From Yokenella regensburgei ATCC 49455 (GTDB lineage Bacteria > Pseudomonadota > Gammaproteobacteria > Enterobacterales > Enterobacteriaceae): a stretch of 64,000 bases of DNA. The notes beneath the pieces were generated by a model, which ran no database searches, had not been told where the DNA came from, and saw only the letters and a program-made list of their open reading frames with translations. The first letter of the stretch is position 1. Every line of letters begins with the position of its first letter. This document shows, piece after piece, positions 19,660 to 27,769 of the stretch. Where the stretch lies: assembly GCF_000735455.1 (NCBI RefSeq), contig NZ_JMPS01000029.1, positions 41,509-105,508 on the forward strand, given 5' to 3'. The position numbers and the translations under genes were made by a program.

Positions 19660-21765
19660 ATGAATAACTCAGGGAAATACCTTGTCTGGGCATTGCTTTC
19701 CGTTGTCGGAGCCTTTGCCCTCGGCTATATCGCCCTCAATCGCGGTGAACAAATCAGCGCATTGTGGATTGTCGTGGCATCGGTTTGTATTTATCTCATC
19801 GCCTACCGTTTTTATGGCCGCTACATTGCCAAAACCGTGCTGGCGGTAGATCCCACGCGCATGACGCCCGCCGTGCGTCACAACGACGGTCTGGACTATG
19901 TGCCGACCGACAAGAAAGTGCTGTTCGGTCACCATTTTGCCGCCATTGCCGGGGCAGGCCCGTTAGTCGGCCCGGTGCTGGCAGCGCAGATGGGCTATTT
20001 ACCAGGGATGATCTGGATCCTCGCCGGCGTGGTGCTGGCCGGTGCGGTACAGGACTTCATGGTGCTGTTTGTCTCCACGCGCCGCGACGGGCGTTCGCTT
20101 GGTGAGCTGGTGAAAGAGGAAATGGGCCCCACCGCTGGGGTCATTGCCCTCATCGCCACATTTATGATTATGGTGATAATCCTCGCGGTGCTGGCAATGA
20201 TCGTGGTGAAAGCGTTGACTCATAGCCCGTGGGGAACGTATACCGTCGCCTTTACCATTCCGCTGGCTATTTTCATGGGAGTCTATATTCGTTTCCTGCG
20301 TCCCGGGCGGATCGGCGAGGTTTCCGTTATCGGTCTGGTGCTGCTGGTTTTTGCCATTATCTCTGGCGGCTGGGTAGCAGAAAGCCCGACCTGGGCGCCG
20401 TGGTTTGACTTCACCGGAGTGCAACTGACGTGGATGCTGGTGGGGTACGGGTTTGTGGCGGCGGTGCTGCCGGTGTGGCTGCTGCTGGCACCGCGTGATT
20501 ACCTCTCAACCTTCCTGAAGATTGGTACTATTGTCGGGCTCGCGATTGGCATTTTGATTATGCGCCCAACGTTGACGATGCCGGCGCTGACCAAGTTTGT
20601 TGATGGTACAGGTCCGGTATGGACCGGTAATCTGTTCCCGTTCCTGTTCATTACTATCGCCTGTGGCGCGGTTTCTGGCTTCCATGCGCTGATTGCCTCC
20701 GGTACGACGCCTAAGATGCTGGCGAGCGAAGGGCAGGCTTGCCTTATCGGCTACGGCGGTATGCTGATGGAGTCGTTTGTGGCGATCATGGCGCTGGTGG
20801 CGGCCTGTATTATCGACCCTGGCGTCTACTTTGCCATGAACAGCCCGATGGCGGTGCTGGCGCCGGCAGGCACCACTGACGTTGTTGCGTCGGCGGCACA
20901 GGTGGTCAGCAGCTGGGGCTTCACCATCACGCCAGATACGCTTAAGCAGATTGCCAGCGAAGTGGGTGAGCAGTCGATAATCTCCCGCGCAGGCGGAGCG
21001 CCGACGCTGGCGGTGGGGATGGCGTATATTCTGCATGGTTCGCTGGGCGGCCTGATGGATGTATCCTTCTGGTACCACTTTGCTATCCTGTTTGAAGCGC
21101 TGTTTATCCTGACCGCCGTCGATGCCGGTACCCGTGCGGCGCGCTTTATGCTGCAGGATCTGCTCGGGGTTATCAGCCCGAACCTGAAACGAACGGACTC
21201 ACTGCCTGCGAACCTGCTGGCAACGGCGCTGTGCGTGCTGGCGTGGGGCTATTTCCTGCACCAGGGGGTGGTCGATCCGCTGGGCGGTATTAATACCCTG
21301 TGGCCGCTGTTTGGTATTGCCAACCAGATGCTGGCTGGAATGGCGCTGATGCTTTGCGCGGTGGTGCTGTTCAAGATGAAGCGTCAGCGTTATGCCTGGG
21401 TGGCGCTGCTGCCGACGGCGTGGCTGCTGATCTGTACTCTGACGGCAGGCTGGCAGAAGGCCTTCAGTCCGGATGCTAAGATTGGCTTCCTGGCAATCGC
21501 TAATAAGTTCCAGGCGATGATCGACAGCGGTAATATTCCGTCGCAGTACACCCAGTCGCAGCTGACGCAGCTGGTGTTTAATAACCGTCTTGATGCCGGA
21601 CTGACCATTTTCTTCATGGTGGTCGTTGTGGTACTGGCGCTGTATTCTCTGAAGACCGCGCTGGCGGCGCTGAAGGAAGACAAACCGACGGCGAAAGAGA
21701 CGCCATACGAGCCGATGCCGGAGAACCTGGATGGGATCGTAAGCCAGGCAAAAGGGGCGCATTAA
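19660..21765 (+). CDS. cstA: Carbon starvation protein / pyruvate-peptide transporter CstA
   Basis: Large inner-membrane transporter (701 residues) induced at carbon starvation, reported to act in peptide and pyruvate uptake. The sequence is almost collinear with E. coli CstA: ALGYIALNRGEQISALWIVV, HHFAAIAGAGPLVGPVLAAQ, DFMVLFVSTRRDGRSLGEL and GINTLWPLFGIANQMLAGMA. Many membrane helices are visible. It is followed by ybdD, as in the btsT-yjiX pair, which suggests a joint function. Confidence 0.97.
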   Translation: MNNSGKYLVWALLSVVGAFALGYIALNRGEQISALWIVVASVCIYLIAYRFYGRYIAKTVLAVDPTRMTPAVRHNDGLDYVPTDKKVLFGHHFAAIAGAGPLVGPVLAAQMGYLPGMIWILAGVVLAGAVQDFMVLFVSTRRDGRSLGELVKEEMGPTAGVIALIATFMIMVIILAVLAMIVVKALTHSPWGTYTVAFTIPLAIFMGVYIRFLRPGRIGEVSVIGLVLLVFAIISGGWVAESPTWAPWFDFTGVQLTWMLVGYGFVAAVLPVWLLLAPRDYLSTFLKIGTIVGLAIGILIMRPTLTMPALTKFVDGTGPVWTGNLFPFLFITIACGAVSGFHALIASGTTPKMLASEGQACLIGYGGMLMESFVAIMALVAACIIDPGVYFAMNSPMAVLAPAGTTDVVASAAQVVSSWGFTITPDTLKQIASEVGEQSIISRAGGAPTLAVGMAYILHGSLGGLMDVSFWYHFAILFEALFILTAVDAGTRAARFMLQDLLGVISPNLKRTDSLPANLLATALCVLAWGYFLHQGVVDPLGGINTLWPLFGIANQMLAGMALMLCAVVLFKMKRQRYAWVALLPTAWLLICTLTAGWQKAFSPDAKIGFLAIANKFQAMIDSGNIPSQYTQSQLTQLVFNNRLDAGLTIFFMVVVVVLALYSLKTALAALKEDKPTAKETPYEPMPENLDGIVSQAKGAH

Positions 21766-21778
21766 CGCCTCATCGTAA

Positions 21779-21802
21779 CCCTCTCCCCTGAGTGGGAGAG
21801 GG
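21779..21802. repeat. CCCTCTCCC hairpin, copy B, between cstA and ybdD
   Basis: CCCTCTCCC-CTGAGT-GGGAGAGGG forms a perfect nine-base stem just after the cstA stop and before ybdD. It matches the hairpins at 6906-6926 and 56904-56928. Lying inside a co-directional pair, it could act like a REP element that protects the upstream mRNA. Confidence 0.65.
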
Positions 21803-21823
21803 GCTAAAAGCGAGAAATGAAAA

Positions 21824-22021
21824 ATGTTCGACACGCTCTCTAAAGCAGGAAAATATCTGGGCCAGGCGGCGAAAATGATGATTGGTGTGCCCGACTATGA
21901 TAATTACGTCGAGCATATGCGAGTCAATCATCCGGATCAGACGCCGATGACCTATGAAGCGTTTTTCCGCGATCGTCAGGACGCCCGTTACGGCGGCAAA
22001 GGCGGGGCGCGCTGCTGCTAG
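21824..22021 (+). CDS. ybdD: YbdD/YjiX family small protein
   Basis: Small conserved protein of 65 residues, nearly identical to E. coli Ybd[40 protein letters not shown] and the ending GGKGGARCC with two cysteines. It follows cstA on the same strand, with a palindromic hairpin in the 58-base gap. Its paralogue YjiX accompanies the pyruvate transporter BtsT, so a role in CstA-dependent uptake is likely. Its 3' end overlaps the antitoxin gene's 3' end by four bases in convergent orientation. Confidence 0.94.
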   Translation: MFDTLSKAGKYLGQAAKMMIGVPDYDNYVEHMRVNHPDQTPMTYEAFFRDRQDARYGGKGGARCC

Positions 22022-22413
22022 AGATAAAGGCTGATTTGTTGCTGGGTACAACCGTAAATCGCCGCCAGTTTTTCGCGGGTGCGTTTTTGCGGGCGAGAGT
22101 CGGTAGACTCCAGCTGAGAAATGGCAGATTGGGTGATACCAAGTTTTTCAGCCACTTCCTGCTGTGATAAACCACTGGCGATACGCCAGGCCGCCTGCAG
22201 ACTCACGTTCTGGGTATCCATGATGCTAATGATATTGGCTGGAATACCGACGTTATCGTACTCATCGGCCTCATATGGGATCTCTTCCCACTCATCACTA
22301 TCATTGCTCCCGGCAATAGCAGCCTGACCGAGACGCATACGGAACCACATGTCGTAGGGAATAACGACAAACTGCGGCTCACCATTTTGATCGTTAATAT
22401 ATTGCACATCCAT
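22018..22413 (-). CDS. XRE-family antitoxin of a RelE-type toxin-antitoxin pair
   Basis: Antitoxin-like protein of 131 residues. The N-terminal part ([20 protein letters not shown]) resembles the toxin-binding region of small antitoxins. The C-terminal part is an XRE helix-turn-helix with [20 protein letters not shown] near residues 88-107. The ATG at 22413 follows GAGGAG; it overlaps the upstream toxin gene by 20 bases. Toxin first and HTH antitoxin second is the HigBA order. Self-repression at the palindrome upstream of the toxin gene is likely. It is not the E. coli neighbour ybdH, which is missing here. Confidence 0.85.
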   Translation of the reverse strand: MDVQYINDQNGEPQFVVIPYDMWFRMRLGQAAIAGSNDSDEWEEIPYEADEYDNVGIPANIISIMDTQNVSLQAAWRIASGLSQQEVAEKLGITQSAISQLESTDSRPQKRTREKLAAIYGCTQQQISLYL

Positions 22414-22690
22414 AAGTGACACTCTCCTCATGCAGATACGTGGTGGAGGTTCGACGTTTGACTGCCACAACGTAGCAGATGTCCTGCCGCTCCCCCTGAA
22501 CGGTGAAGATGATCCGGTAGTCCCCTACGCGCAGCCGAAAATGGTCTTCCGGATATGCTAACCGCTTTAGGTCAACGGGCGGCGCGCTTTGGTCGCCAAT
22601 ATCGAAAAGCCGTTCTTTCAGCCTGTCCCGATAACGTACATCTATCTTTGCTAATTGCTTACAGGCGGCTCTGGACCACATAAACCTCAT
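22394..22690 (-). CDS. RelE/ParE-superfamily toxin
   Basis: Toxin-like protein of 98 residues. The RelE fold is indicated by AACKQLAKIDVRYRDRLKER, HFRLRVGDYRIIFTV and VVAVKRRTSTTYLHE, with the usual basic residues near the C-terminus. A member of this class would cleave ribosome-bound mRNA. The ATG at 22690 (MRFMWSRAACK) has GGAGG five bases upstream; the GTG four codons earlier is rejected. It is first in a two-gene unit with the antitoxin. Confidence 0.87.
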   Translation of the reverse strand: MRFMWSRAACKQLAKIDVRYRDRLKERLFDIGDQSAPPVDLKRLAYPEDHFRLRVGDYRIIFTVQGERQDICYVVAVKRRTSTTYLHEESVTYGCAIY

Positions 22691-22722
22691 TTCGACCTCC
22701 ACGTTACAGTATAAGTAAATTA

Positions 22723-22751
22723 TTAGATAATTAGATTTTCTAAATAACTAA
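22723..22751. promoter_or_regulatory. Palindromic operator candidate upstream of the toxin-antitoxin pair
   Basis: TTAGATAATTAGA-TTT-TCTAAATAACTAA is an inverted repeat with 11 of 13 paired positions in an AT-rich region, ending 33 bases before the toxin start. This is where an XRE antitoxin would bind to repress its own operon. Promoter elements cannot be separated with certainty. Confidence 0.55.
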
Positions 22752-22864
22752 TGAAGGCAGAGTACTTAATGGCGCGCGGGGCCAAAAGGGAGGGATGTCG
22801 AGGCTGGGAAGCATCACGGAAAAAAGTTAACGAAGGTACTGGAAATTGCAGGTGCTATGGAAAG

Positions 22865-22884
22865 CCGCTCGCAGAAGCGAGCGG
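22865..22884 (-). terminator. Hairpin after ybdM
   Basis: CCGCTCGC-TTCT-GCGAGCGG on the minus strand forms an eight-base perfect stem about 25 bases past the ybdM stop, followed by only a short T-rich stretch (CTTTCC). A second imperfect GC hairpin lies between it and ybdM. Probable but weak terminator. Confidence 0.5.
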
Positions 22885-22909
22885 GGGCGCGGATGCACCC
22901 CCAACGTTA

Positions 22910-23536
22910 TTATTTGACCGTCCAGGCCTGTGAGAAGTGGCGGTCGGCGAACAGCTCCAGCAGACCACTTACCTGTTTTAGCCGCAGGACTTCATCACTA
23001 TCCATACCCAGCTCCAGGCCGATTTTTTTATCTTCCCAGCCCAGCAGCGACAGCTCACGGACGATGTCGGACATCGCGTTTATCTGATGGCGACCACGGG
23101 CGCGGTTATGGCGGATTGTCGAGGCCATGTGGGCGTCTGGTTTATCATGCTCGCCGCTCAGGCAGGTGACGGGAAGATAGCCTTTCAGCTGCTTTTTCAG
23201 CACGGGTTTTGATTTTGCCAGCTCCTGGCGATGGAAGCCGTCGATGATTTCAAACCGGTGATCGGTATGCTGAACTGCGACAATGGGCTGGGTAAAACCG
23301 TCGGTTTCTAATGATTTCTGCAGCAGCCGTTTTTCCGGTGGGGCAACGTTGTTCGGGTTGTAGTCATTAGGTGAAACCGTCTCCTGTTTGACCCACAGGA
23401 CGCAGTCAATGGGCTGGTTCTGAAACGGACTTTGATGATGAAGCGCGAGACGGAAGGCGTTAATGGCTTCGATGCGTTCATTCTCAGGCAGGTTGCTGAG
23501 ATACTCTTCCATCTGTTGAATTAGTCTTTGTTGCAT
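22910..23536 (-). CDS. ybdM: ParB/sulfiredoxin-like protein YbdM (IbrB-like)
   Basis: ParB N-terminal-domain protein of 208 residues. The core reads NPNNVAPPEKRLLQKSLETD and QHTDHRFEIIDGFHRQELAK, where DGFHRQ takes the place of the ParB GERR motif. A helix-turn-helix-like part follows (GWEDKKIGLELGMDSDEV). I take the ATG at 23536, which lies five bases after GGGGA; the ATG at 23548 has its ribosome site directly against it. It overlaps ybdN by 16 bases, so the two are translationally linked. Homologues IbrB/IbrA affect Eib expression in some E. coli, but the biochemical role is unknown. Confidence 0.88.
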   Translation of the reverse strand: MQQRLIQQMEEYLSNLPENERIEAINAFRLALHHQSPFQNQPIDCVLWVKQETVSPNDYNPNNVAPPEKRLLQKSLETDGFTQPIVAVQHTDHRFEIIDGFHRQELAKSKPVLKKQLKGYLPVTCLSGEHDKPDAHMASTIRHNRARGRHQINAMSDIVRELSLLGWEDKKIGLELGMDSDEVLRLKQVSGLLELFADRHFSQAWTVK

Positions 23537-24741
23537 AAAATTCCCCATTCCTTGCGTTTTTTATTAACTCGCTCGCTATAGCGCTGGTAGTTACCCGGCT
23601 TGGTGGGGCTGAAGGAGAGCATGCGGCACCAGTAATCGTTGTTTAACATGACCTTGCAGATCCGGCGCCAGGAAGGGATATCTTTCGAGCCAATATCTCC
23701 TGGTTGGGTATCTGGAATGGTTTCCCCTTTTTTCTGGTACCAGTGCAGATAGACGGCGATCTTGTTGCGGTAATGTTCGGCGGTTTTTTGCGGCATGCTG
23801 TCCAGCAAGAACAACGCATAGCTTTCCCAGCTGTGATTTTGCGGTTTCTCGAGTTTGCGGTGGCCGTAAAATTGATTGTCGAGCCCGGCATAGGTACCGC
23901 CGCTTTGTACCCCGCTGACACGTTCACACATGCTGGCCCAACGTTCGGGTTCCAGAACATGGTACAACCACAGCCCTTGTCGTTGTTCCGGGCCGAAAGG
24001 TTCACAGATGCGCATATAGCGAAAGGGGACCCCGGCCTGGTACATGAGGTCGTAGAGCGGGTTGTAGCTGCGCTTCGTTTTCGCAAACCAGGTCCAGATA
24101 TCCGCCGTTTTCCAGTCGTATATTGGATAGACATACCAGGTATGTCCTCCCGGAGCGACGCTGGTCCATGGCATATCATCGGCAAAACGCTGTTTGCGTG
24201 CGCTGGCGATAGCTAAAAAGCGGTTGTAGGACTCGTCGGCACGAATCCCCACTAACATCGCGGCCGGACGTTTTTCAGCAAACCAGGCCGCAAACTCGCG
24301 GACGAAAGCTTCAAACGTCATGCCAGCGTGGTAGAAGGGAAAATAGTCTTGCCCGGTAATTGCATCTGCTGGTGGTGTGCGTACCCAGTCAGCTGCAGGA
24401 TCCCAGCATTGCCATTCAGGCTGGAATTGCGAGAGAGCATTCTGGGTGGTTAGCGGTAATGCTACCCACCAGAATTTTTCTATCACATCAGCGTAGCACT
24501 CACGCATTTTCTCAATATGGGTGATGGTGCAGGAGAATTGCGCCTCCCAGTCAATAAACAGCACATGTATTTTTTTATTCAACTGACGCGCCAGCAGCGC
24601 CGTCAGGTGCAGCATGACGGTTGAATCTTTCCCTCCGGAGAAGGAAACGCAGACCTTAGGTAAATTCTCCAGAGCCCAGGTAATGCGCTCTGTGCTGCCC
24701 TCCAGAACGGTCTGGTTGAGAGGAAGTTTGTAAAGCGACAT
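23521..24741 (-). CDS. ybdN: PAPS-reductase-like protein YbdN (IbrA-like)
   Basis: ATP pyrophosphatase (PP-loop) protein of 406 residues, similar to E. coli YbdN and IbrA. The P-loop is in VCVSFSGGKDSTVMLHL near residues 31-47. A second half holds WYVYPIYDWKTADIWTWFAK and RICEPFGPEQRQGLWLYH. DndC of DNA phosphorothioation belongs to the same superfamily, but no dnd genes are nearby. It is expressed together with ybdM. The substrate is not known; nucleotide or RNA modification is a guess. Confidence 0.9.
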   Translation of the reverse strand: MSLYKLPLNQTVLEGSTERITWALENLPKVCVSFSGGKDSTVMLHLTALLARQLNKKIHVLFIDWEAQFSCTITHIEKMRECYADVIEKFWWVALPLTTQNALSQFQPEWQCWDPAADWVRTPPADAITGQDYFPFYHAGMTFEAFVREFAAWFAEKRPAAMLVGIRADESYNRFLAIASARKQRFADDMPWTSVAPGGHTWYVYPIYDWKTADIWTWFAKTKRSYNPLYDLMYQAGVPFRYMRICEPFGPEQRQGLWLYHVLEPERWASMCERVSGVQSGGTYAGLDNQFYGHRKLEKPQNHSWESYALFLLDSMPQKTAEHYRNKIAVYLHWYQKKGETIPDTQPGDIGSKDIPSWRRICKVMLNNDYWCRMLSFSPTKPGNYQRYSERVNKKRKEWGILCNKD

Positions 24742-24896
24742 AGTCAGTTTCCGTACAGGAAAATATCCAGAATTTCATATAATATAGATCGTTTCGCTTT
24801 TAGTTGATATAAATGATTGGTCAACCGAAATCTATCAATAAAATTAATAAACAATTAGAAACACATTCAAATGTTTAATGTATTGAGAGATGTGAA

Positions 24897-25796
24897 CTAG
24901 TGCTGATTCACCTGATTTATAAAATCTACAAATGCCTTGCTGTTGAGGGATGCACGGTTGTACATCATAAATATGTCAACGCTTGGCAGGGTGAAGGGGG
25001 TCGCTATTTCCTGTAGTTTCAGGCTGTCTTTATAATAATCGAAGGCTACTTTAGGGAGCAGGCCCAGCAGGTCAGAATGGGAAATAATATTAATAATTGA
25101 GATCAGTGAATCGCTACGGAAAGTGATTTTTCGATTCATGAACAGCATTTCGCTCTGATCCTGAAGGCGCTTAGCCCCGGGCTCAGAGGTGATATAGTAG
25201 GTGAACTCTTCTTCAAGCACCTTATCCAGCGCTAAACCGCTGTAGACCCGAGGGTGGTTTTGACGACAGGTTAGTACGGCGGGTGTCGTAACGTACAGTT
25301 CGGAAACAATGGAGCGGTTATTGATAGGAAAGAGTGAGAAAATAATATCGGCTTTGCGAAAGGCCAATAAATCTTCCGCAGACTCCTGTGTGATAAATAT
25401 ATCCCGATGCTCGATCTCGTAATTGTTTTGCTTACGTAATGTGGTAATAGGTTCCAGCATCCCTCCGGCGAGTAATAATTGCGAACAGTAAATAACAAAG
25501 CTCTTTTTCAGGGCAGTGGTATGCATAATATTGATAGTTTGTTCTATCTGATTGAGGTTTTCCTCAAGATAGCGGTGCAAATTGACGCCCATCGTTGTCG
25601 GGGTGATGCCTTTACCGGAACGAATAAACAAAGGGTCGTTGAATTGGGTGCGTAAGCGCTGGAGCGACTGGCTAACGGCTGAGGGCGTGATAAAGAGAGT
25701 TTCTGCCGCTTTACTAATACTGAGGTGCTGGTAAATACACTCAAAAACGATCAACAGATTGAGATCAAACTTTTTTAGATTATAGAGGTTAGCCAT
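24897..25796 (-). CDS. ybdO: LysR-type regulator YbdO (CitR)
   Basis: LysR-family transcription factor of 299 residues. The winged helix is at the N-terminus: KFDLNLLIVFECIYQHLSIS, ETLFITPSAVSQSLQRLR and DPLFIRSGKGITPT. The rest is a co-inducer domain. The ATG at 25796 (MANLYNLKKFD) has AAGGA six bases upstream and matches E. coli YbdO (300). YbdO has been named CitR for control of citrate-lyase genes in E. coli; those genes are not at their usual site here, so its target in this genome is uncertain. Confidence 0.92.
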   Translation of the reverse strand: MANLYNLKKFDLNLLIVFECIYQHLSISKAAETLFITPSAVSQSLQRLRTQFNDPLFIRSGKGITPTTMGVNLHRYLEENLNQIEQTINIMHTTALKKSFVIYCSQLLLAGGMLEPITTLRKQNNYEIEHRDIFITQESAEDLLAFRKADIIFSLFPINNRSIVSELYVTTPAVLTCRQNHPRVYSGLALDKVLEEEFTYYITSEPGAKRLQDQSEMLFMNRKITFRSDSLISIINIISHSDLLGLLPKVAFDYYKDSLKLQEIATPFTLPSVDIFMMYNRASLNSKAFVDFINQVNQH

Positions 25797-26002
25797 TGGG
25801 ATTCCTTTTTCTGGCAAAGATATTAGTTAAATACAAACCATCGCCATTCCAGGCGACATGTTGTTGTTTTCTTTAATATATGCGACTAAAAACAAATGCC
25901 TTGATGAATCAGTATATTCGATAAATGAAATTTTGCTAAGGATCATTTGTAGTTAATCAGAGCAAGGGTAATGGATTCTTACTCTGATTAACTTATTGTA
26001 TA

Positions 26003-26752
26003 TTATGGTTTTTCACCAAGCATTGCTTTGAGTTGTTCGGCATCAGGCAAACCAACTACCTGCTGAAGTTCTTTTTCATTATTCATGTAATAAATAGCGG
26101 GGGTGGCGTTAGCGCCTAATGCGTCCATGAGGTGTTGATTCTCATTAAGAATTTTCATCTGTGCCGGTGGAACGGCTGCAGGGACGTTAAGGGCGAGCTT
26201 GCCGCCAGATTGTTCGTAATCGTGCCAGGTTTTGGACGGGTCTTTGGCACTCATTATGGCCGCTGCCGTCGCCGGGCTTTCGGGCTTGATTACACCCACC
26301 ATCAGGGTTCTGAGCTGAACCTTCCCTGATTCCACCCATGGGCGTGCCTGTTGCCAGAACTGCTTGCAATACGGGCAGAACGGATCGGCAAACACGTAAA
26401 TAATCTGCGGGGCGTCTTTTTTGCCATCGAGGATCCAGCTCGCTTTTTCCATGCGTTGCCAGAGCTCGCGTCCTGCAGGAGCGTAGATCTCTTTCTGAAT
26501 GATTTTTTCGCTCAGGTTGCTGCCTTTCTCATCATACATATAGCCCGAGATGGCATGTTTGCCGTCGGGTGTGACATAAATCGTCACCCCCATGTCCTGA
26601 TACTTCCCGAGATAGCCCTTCATGCCGCCCGGCGCATCGAAAGGTTTAATGATGGTTATGCCTTGCTTTTCGATGGCTTTAACCGCGTCGGGAAGCTCCT
26701 GCGCAAAAGCGAAGCCGGGGAGCAGGCTCAGAAGTAGCACATGTTTCAGCAT
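26003..26752 (-). CDS. dsbG: Periplasmic disulfide isomerase/chaperone DsbG
   Basis: Thioredoxin-fold protein that protects single cysteines from sulfenylation and isomerises disulfides in the periplasm. A signal peptide ([17 protein letters not shown]) precedes [15 protein letters not shown]. The active site CPYC is in [15 protein letters not shown] near residues 125-128, and the cis-proline is in ANATPAIYY. The ATG at 26752 follows GAGGA by five bases, giving 249 residues. It is divergent from ahpC, and an OxyR-like motif lies 36 bases upstream. Confidence 0.96.
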   Translation of the reverse strand: MLKHVLLLSLLPGFAFAQELPDAVKAIEKQGITIIKPFDAPGGMKGYLGKYQDMGVTIYVTPDGKHAISGYMYDEKGSNLSEKIIQKEIYAPAGRELWQRMEKASWILDGKKDAPQIIYVFADPFCPYCKQFWQQARPWVESGKVQLRTLMVGVIKPESPATAAAIMSAKDPSKTWHDYEQSGGKLALNVPAAVPPAQMKILNENQHLMDALGANATPAIYYMNNEKELQQVVGLPDAEQLKAMLGEKP

Positions 26753-26787
26753 TATCATCCTCATCAATTGAAAAGCCAGGCCTTAGC

Positions 26788-26802
26788 CTATCACAGTCAT
26801 AG
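26788..26802. promoter_or_regulatory. OxyR-like motif between dsbG and ahpC
   Basis: CTAT-CACAGTC-ATAG matches the centre of the OxyR consensus (CTAT-N7-ATAG); the outer halves are only partly conserved. It is about 64 bases before the start predicted for the rightward promoter and 36 bases before dsbG. OxyR control of both genes is known in E. coli. Assignment by eye. Confidence 0.55.
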
Positions 26803-26823
26803 GAAAGACCAGGTTTCCAGTTA

Positions 26824-26852
26824 TTGCCCTTTTACGGGACGAATGGTGTAAT
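26824..26852 (+). promoter_or_regulatory. Sigma-70-like promoter in the dsbG-ahpC gap
   Basis: A -35-like TTGCCC (26824-26829) and -10-like TGTAAT (26847-26852) are separated by 17 bases. The predicted start is near 26859, more than 200 bases ahead of ahpC. The OxyR-like motif sits at the right distance upstream for activation. Confidence 0.5.
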
Positions 26853-26858
26853 CGCTGC

Positions 26859-26955
26859 GCTTTTACGACCTTTGCGAAGGAAGTGGAGAGCGCAACGCAC
26901 TGAACCGGTCTCACGGTTCGGGTAACGAGGCCACCTGTTTTCAGGTGGCCTTTTT
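26859..26955 (+). ncRNA. Candidate terminated leader RNA or small RNA upstream of ahpC
   Basis: A predicted transcript of about 97 bases runs from the promoter above to a perfect intrinsic terminator. It contains one smaller hairpin, GAACCG-GTCTCA-CGGTTC (26902-26919), and then the terminator stem. No convincing reading frame is seen in it. It could be a stand-alone sRNA or an attenuated leader of ahpC. The 5' end is a prediction only. Confidence 0.45.
26928..26955 (+). terminator. Intrinsic terminator upstream of ahpC
   Basis: AGGCCACCTG-TTTT-CAGGTGGCCT followed by TTTT is a ten-base perfect stem with a U-tract on the plus strand only. It lies 123 bases before the ahpC ATG, so it cannot serve dsbG, which runs the other way. 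Confidence 0.85.
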
Positions 26956-27077
26956 ACGTTCAGGGTTTCCGAACGTGTTGTTAGTCAGCGCTTATTGATT
27001 TGATAAAGGAAACGCATTAGCCGTACCCGGCAAAGTTCGTTACCTTTGCTGTCAACGAAAACACGGAGGAAGTACAG

Positions 27078-27641
27078 ATGTCTTTAATTAATACTAAAAT
27101 CAAACCTTTCAAAAACCAGGCGTTCAAAAACGGTGAATTCATCGAAGTTACCGAAAAAGACACCGAAGGTCGCTGGAGCGTCTTCTTCTTCTATCCGGCT
27201 GACTTCACCTTCGTTTGCCCGACCGAGCTGGGCGACGTGGCTGACCATTACGAAGAACTGCAGAAACTGGGCGTAGACGTGTATTCCGTTTCTACCGACA
27301 CCCACTTCACCCATAAAGCATGGCACGGCAGCTCTGAAACCATCGCTAAAATCAAATACGCGATGATCGGCGACCCGACCGGGGCGCTGACCCGTAACTT
27401 CGACAACATGCGTGAAGATGAAGGTCTGGCTGACCGCGCAACCTTCGTTGTTGACCCACAGGGTATCATCCAGGCTATCGAAGTGACCGCTGAAGGTATC
27501 GGCCGCGACGCGTCTGACCTGCTGCGTAAAGTGAAAGCTGCTCAGTACGTTGCTTCCCACCCGGGTGAAGTGTGCCCGGCGAAATGGAAAGAAGGCGAAG
27601 CGACGCTGGCTCCGTCCTTAGATCTGGTCGGCAAAATCTAA
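27078..27641 (+). CDS. ahpC: Alkyl hydroperoxide reductase subunit AhpC
   Basis: Typical two-cysteine peroxiredoxin that reduces organic peroxides and low hydrogen peroxide. The peroxidatic cysteine is in FTFVCPTE (residue 47) and the resolving cysteine in GEVCPAKW (166). It has 187 residues, the E. coli length. A GGAGG ribosome site precedes the ATG. ahpF follows after 128 bases. OxyR control is expected. Codon use is that of a highly expressed gene. Confidence 0.98.
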   Translation: MSLINTKIKPFKNQAFKNGEFIEVTEKDTEGRWSVFFFYPADFTFVCPTELGDVADHYEELQKLGVDVYSVSTDTHFTHKAWHGSSETIAKIKYAMIGDPTGALTRNFDNMREDEGLADRATFVVDPQGIIQAIEVTAEGIGRDASDLLRKVKAAQYVASHPGEVCPAKWKEGEATLAPSLDLVGKI

Positions 27642-27769
27642 GCCTGACCCCATCAGCAATCAATGGGCGCATCTGCGCCCATTTCAAGAAAACCACCATG
27701 ATGCAAGTTGCGTTCAGATTGCCGACATAAGGCAATTTGCATGATGACGTTTTTAGAGAGGGAAGAATA

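Noticed and set aside
22751..22933. 60-codon plus-strand frame between the toxin and ybdM
   Set aside because: No ribosome site or similarity; it covers the GC hairpins that follow ybdM.
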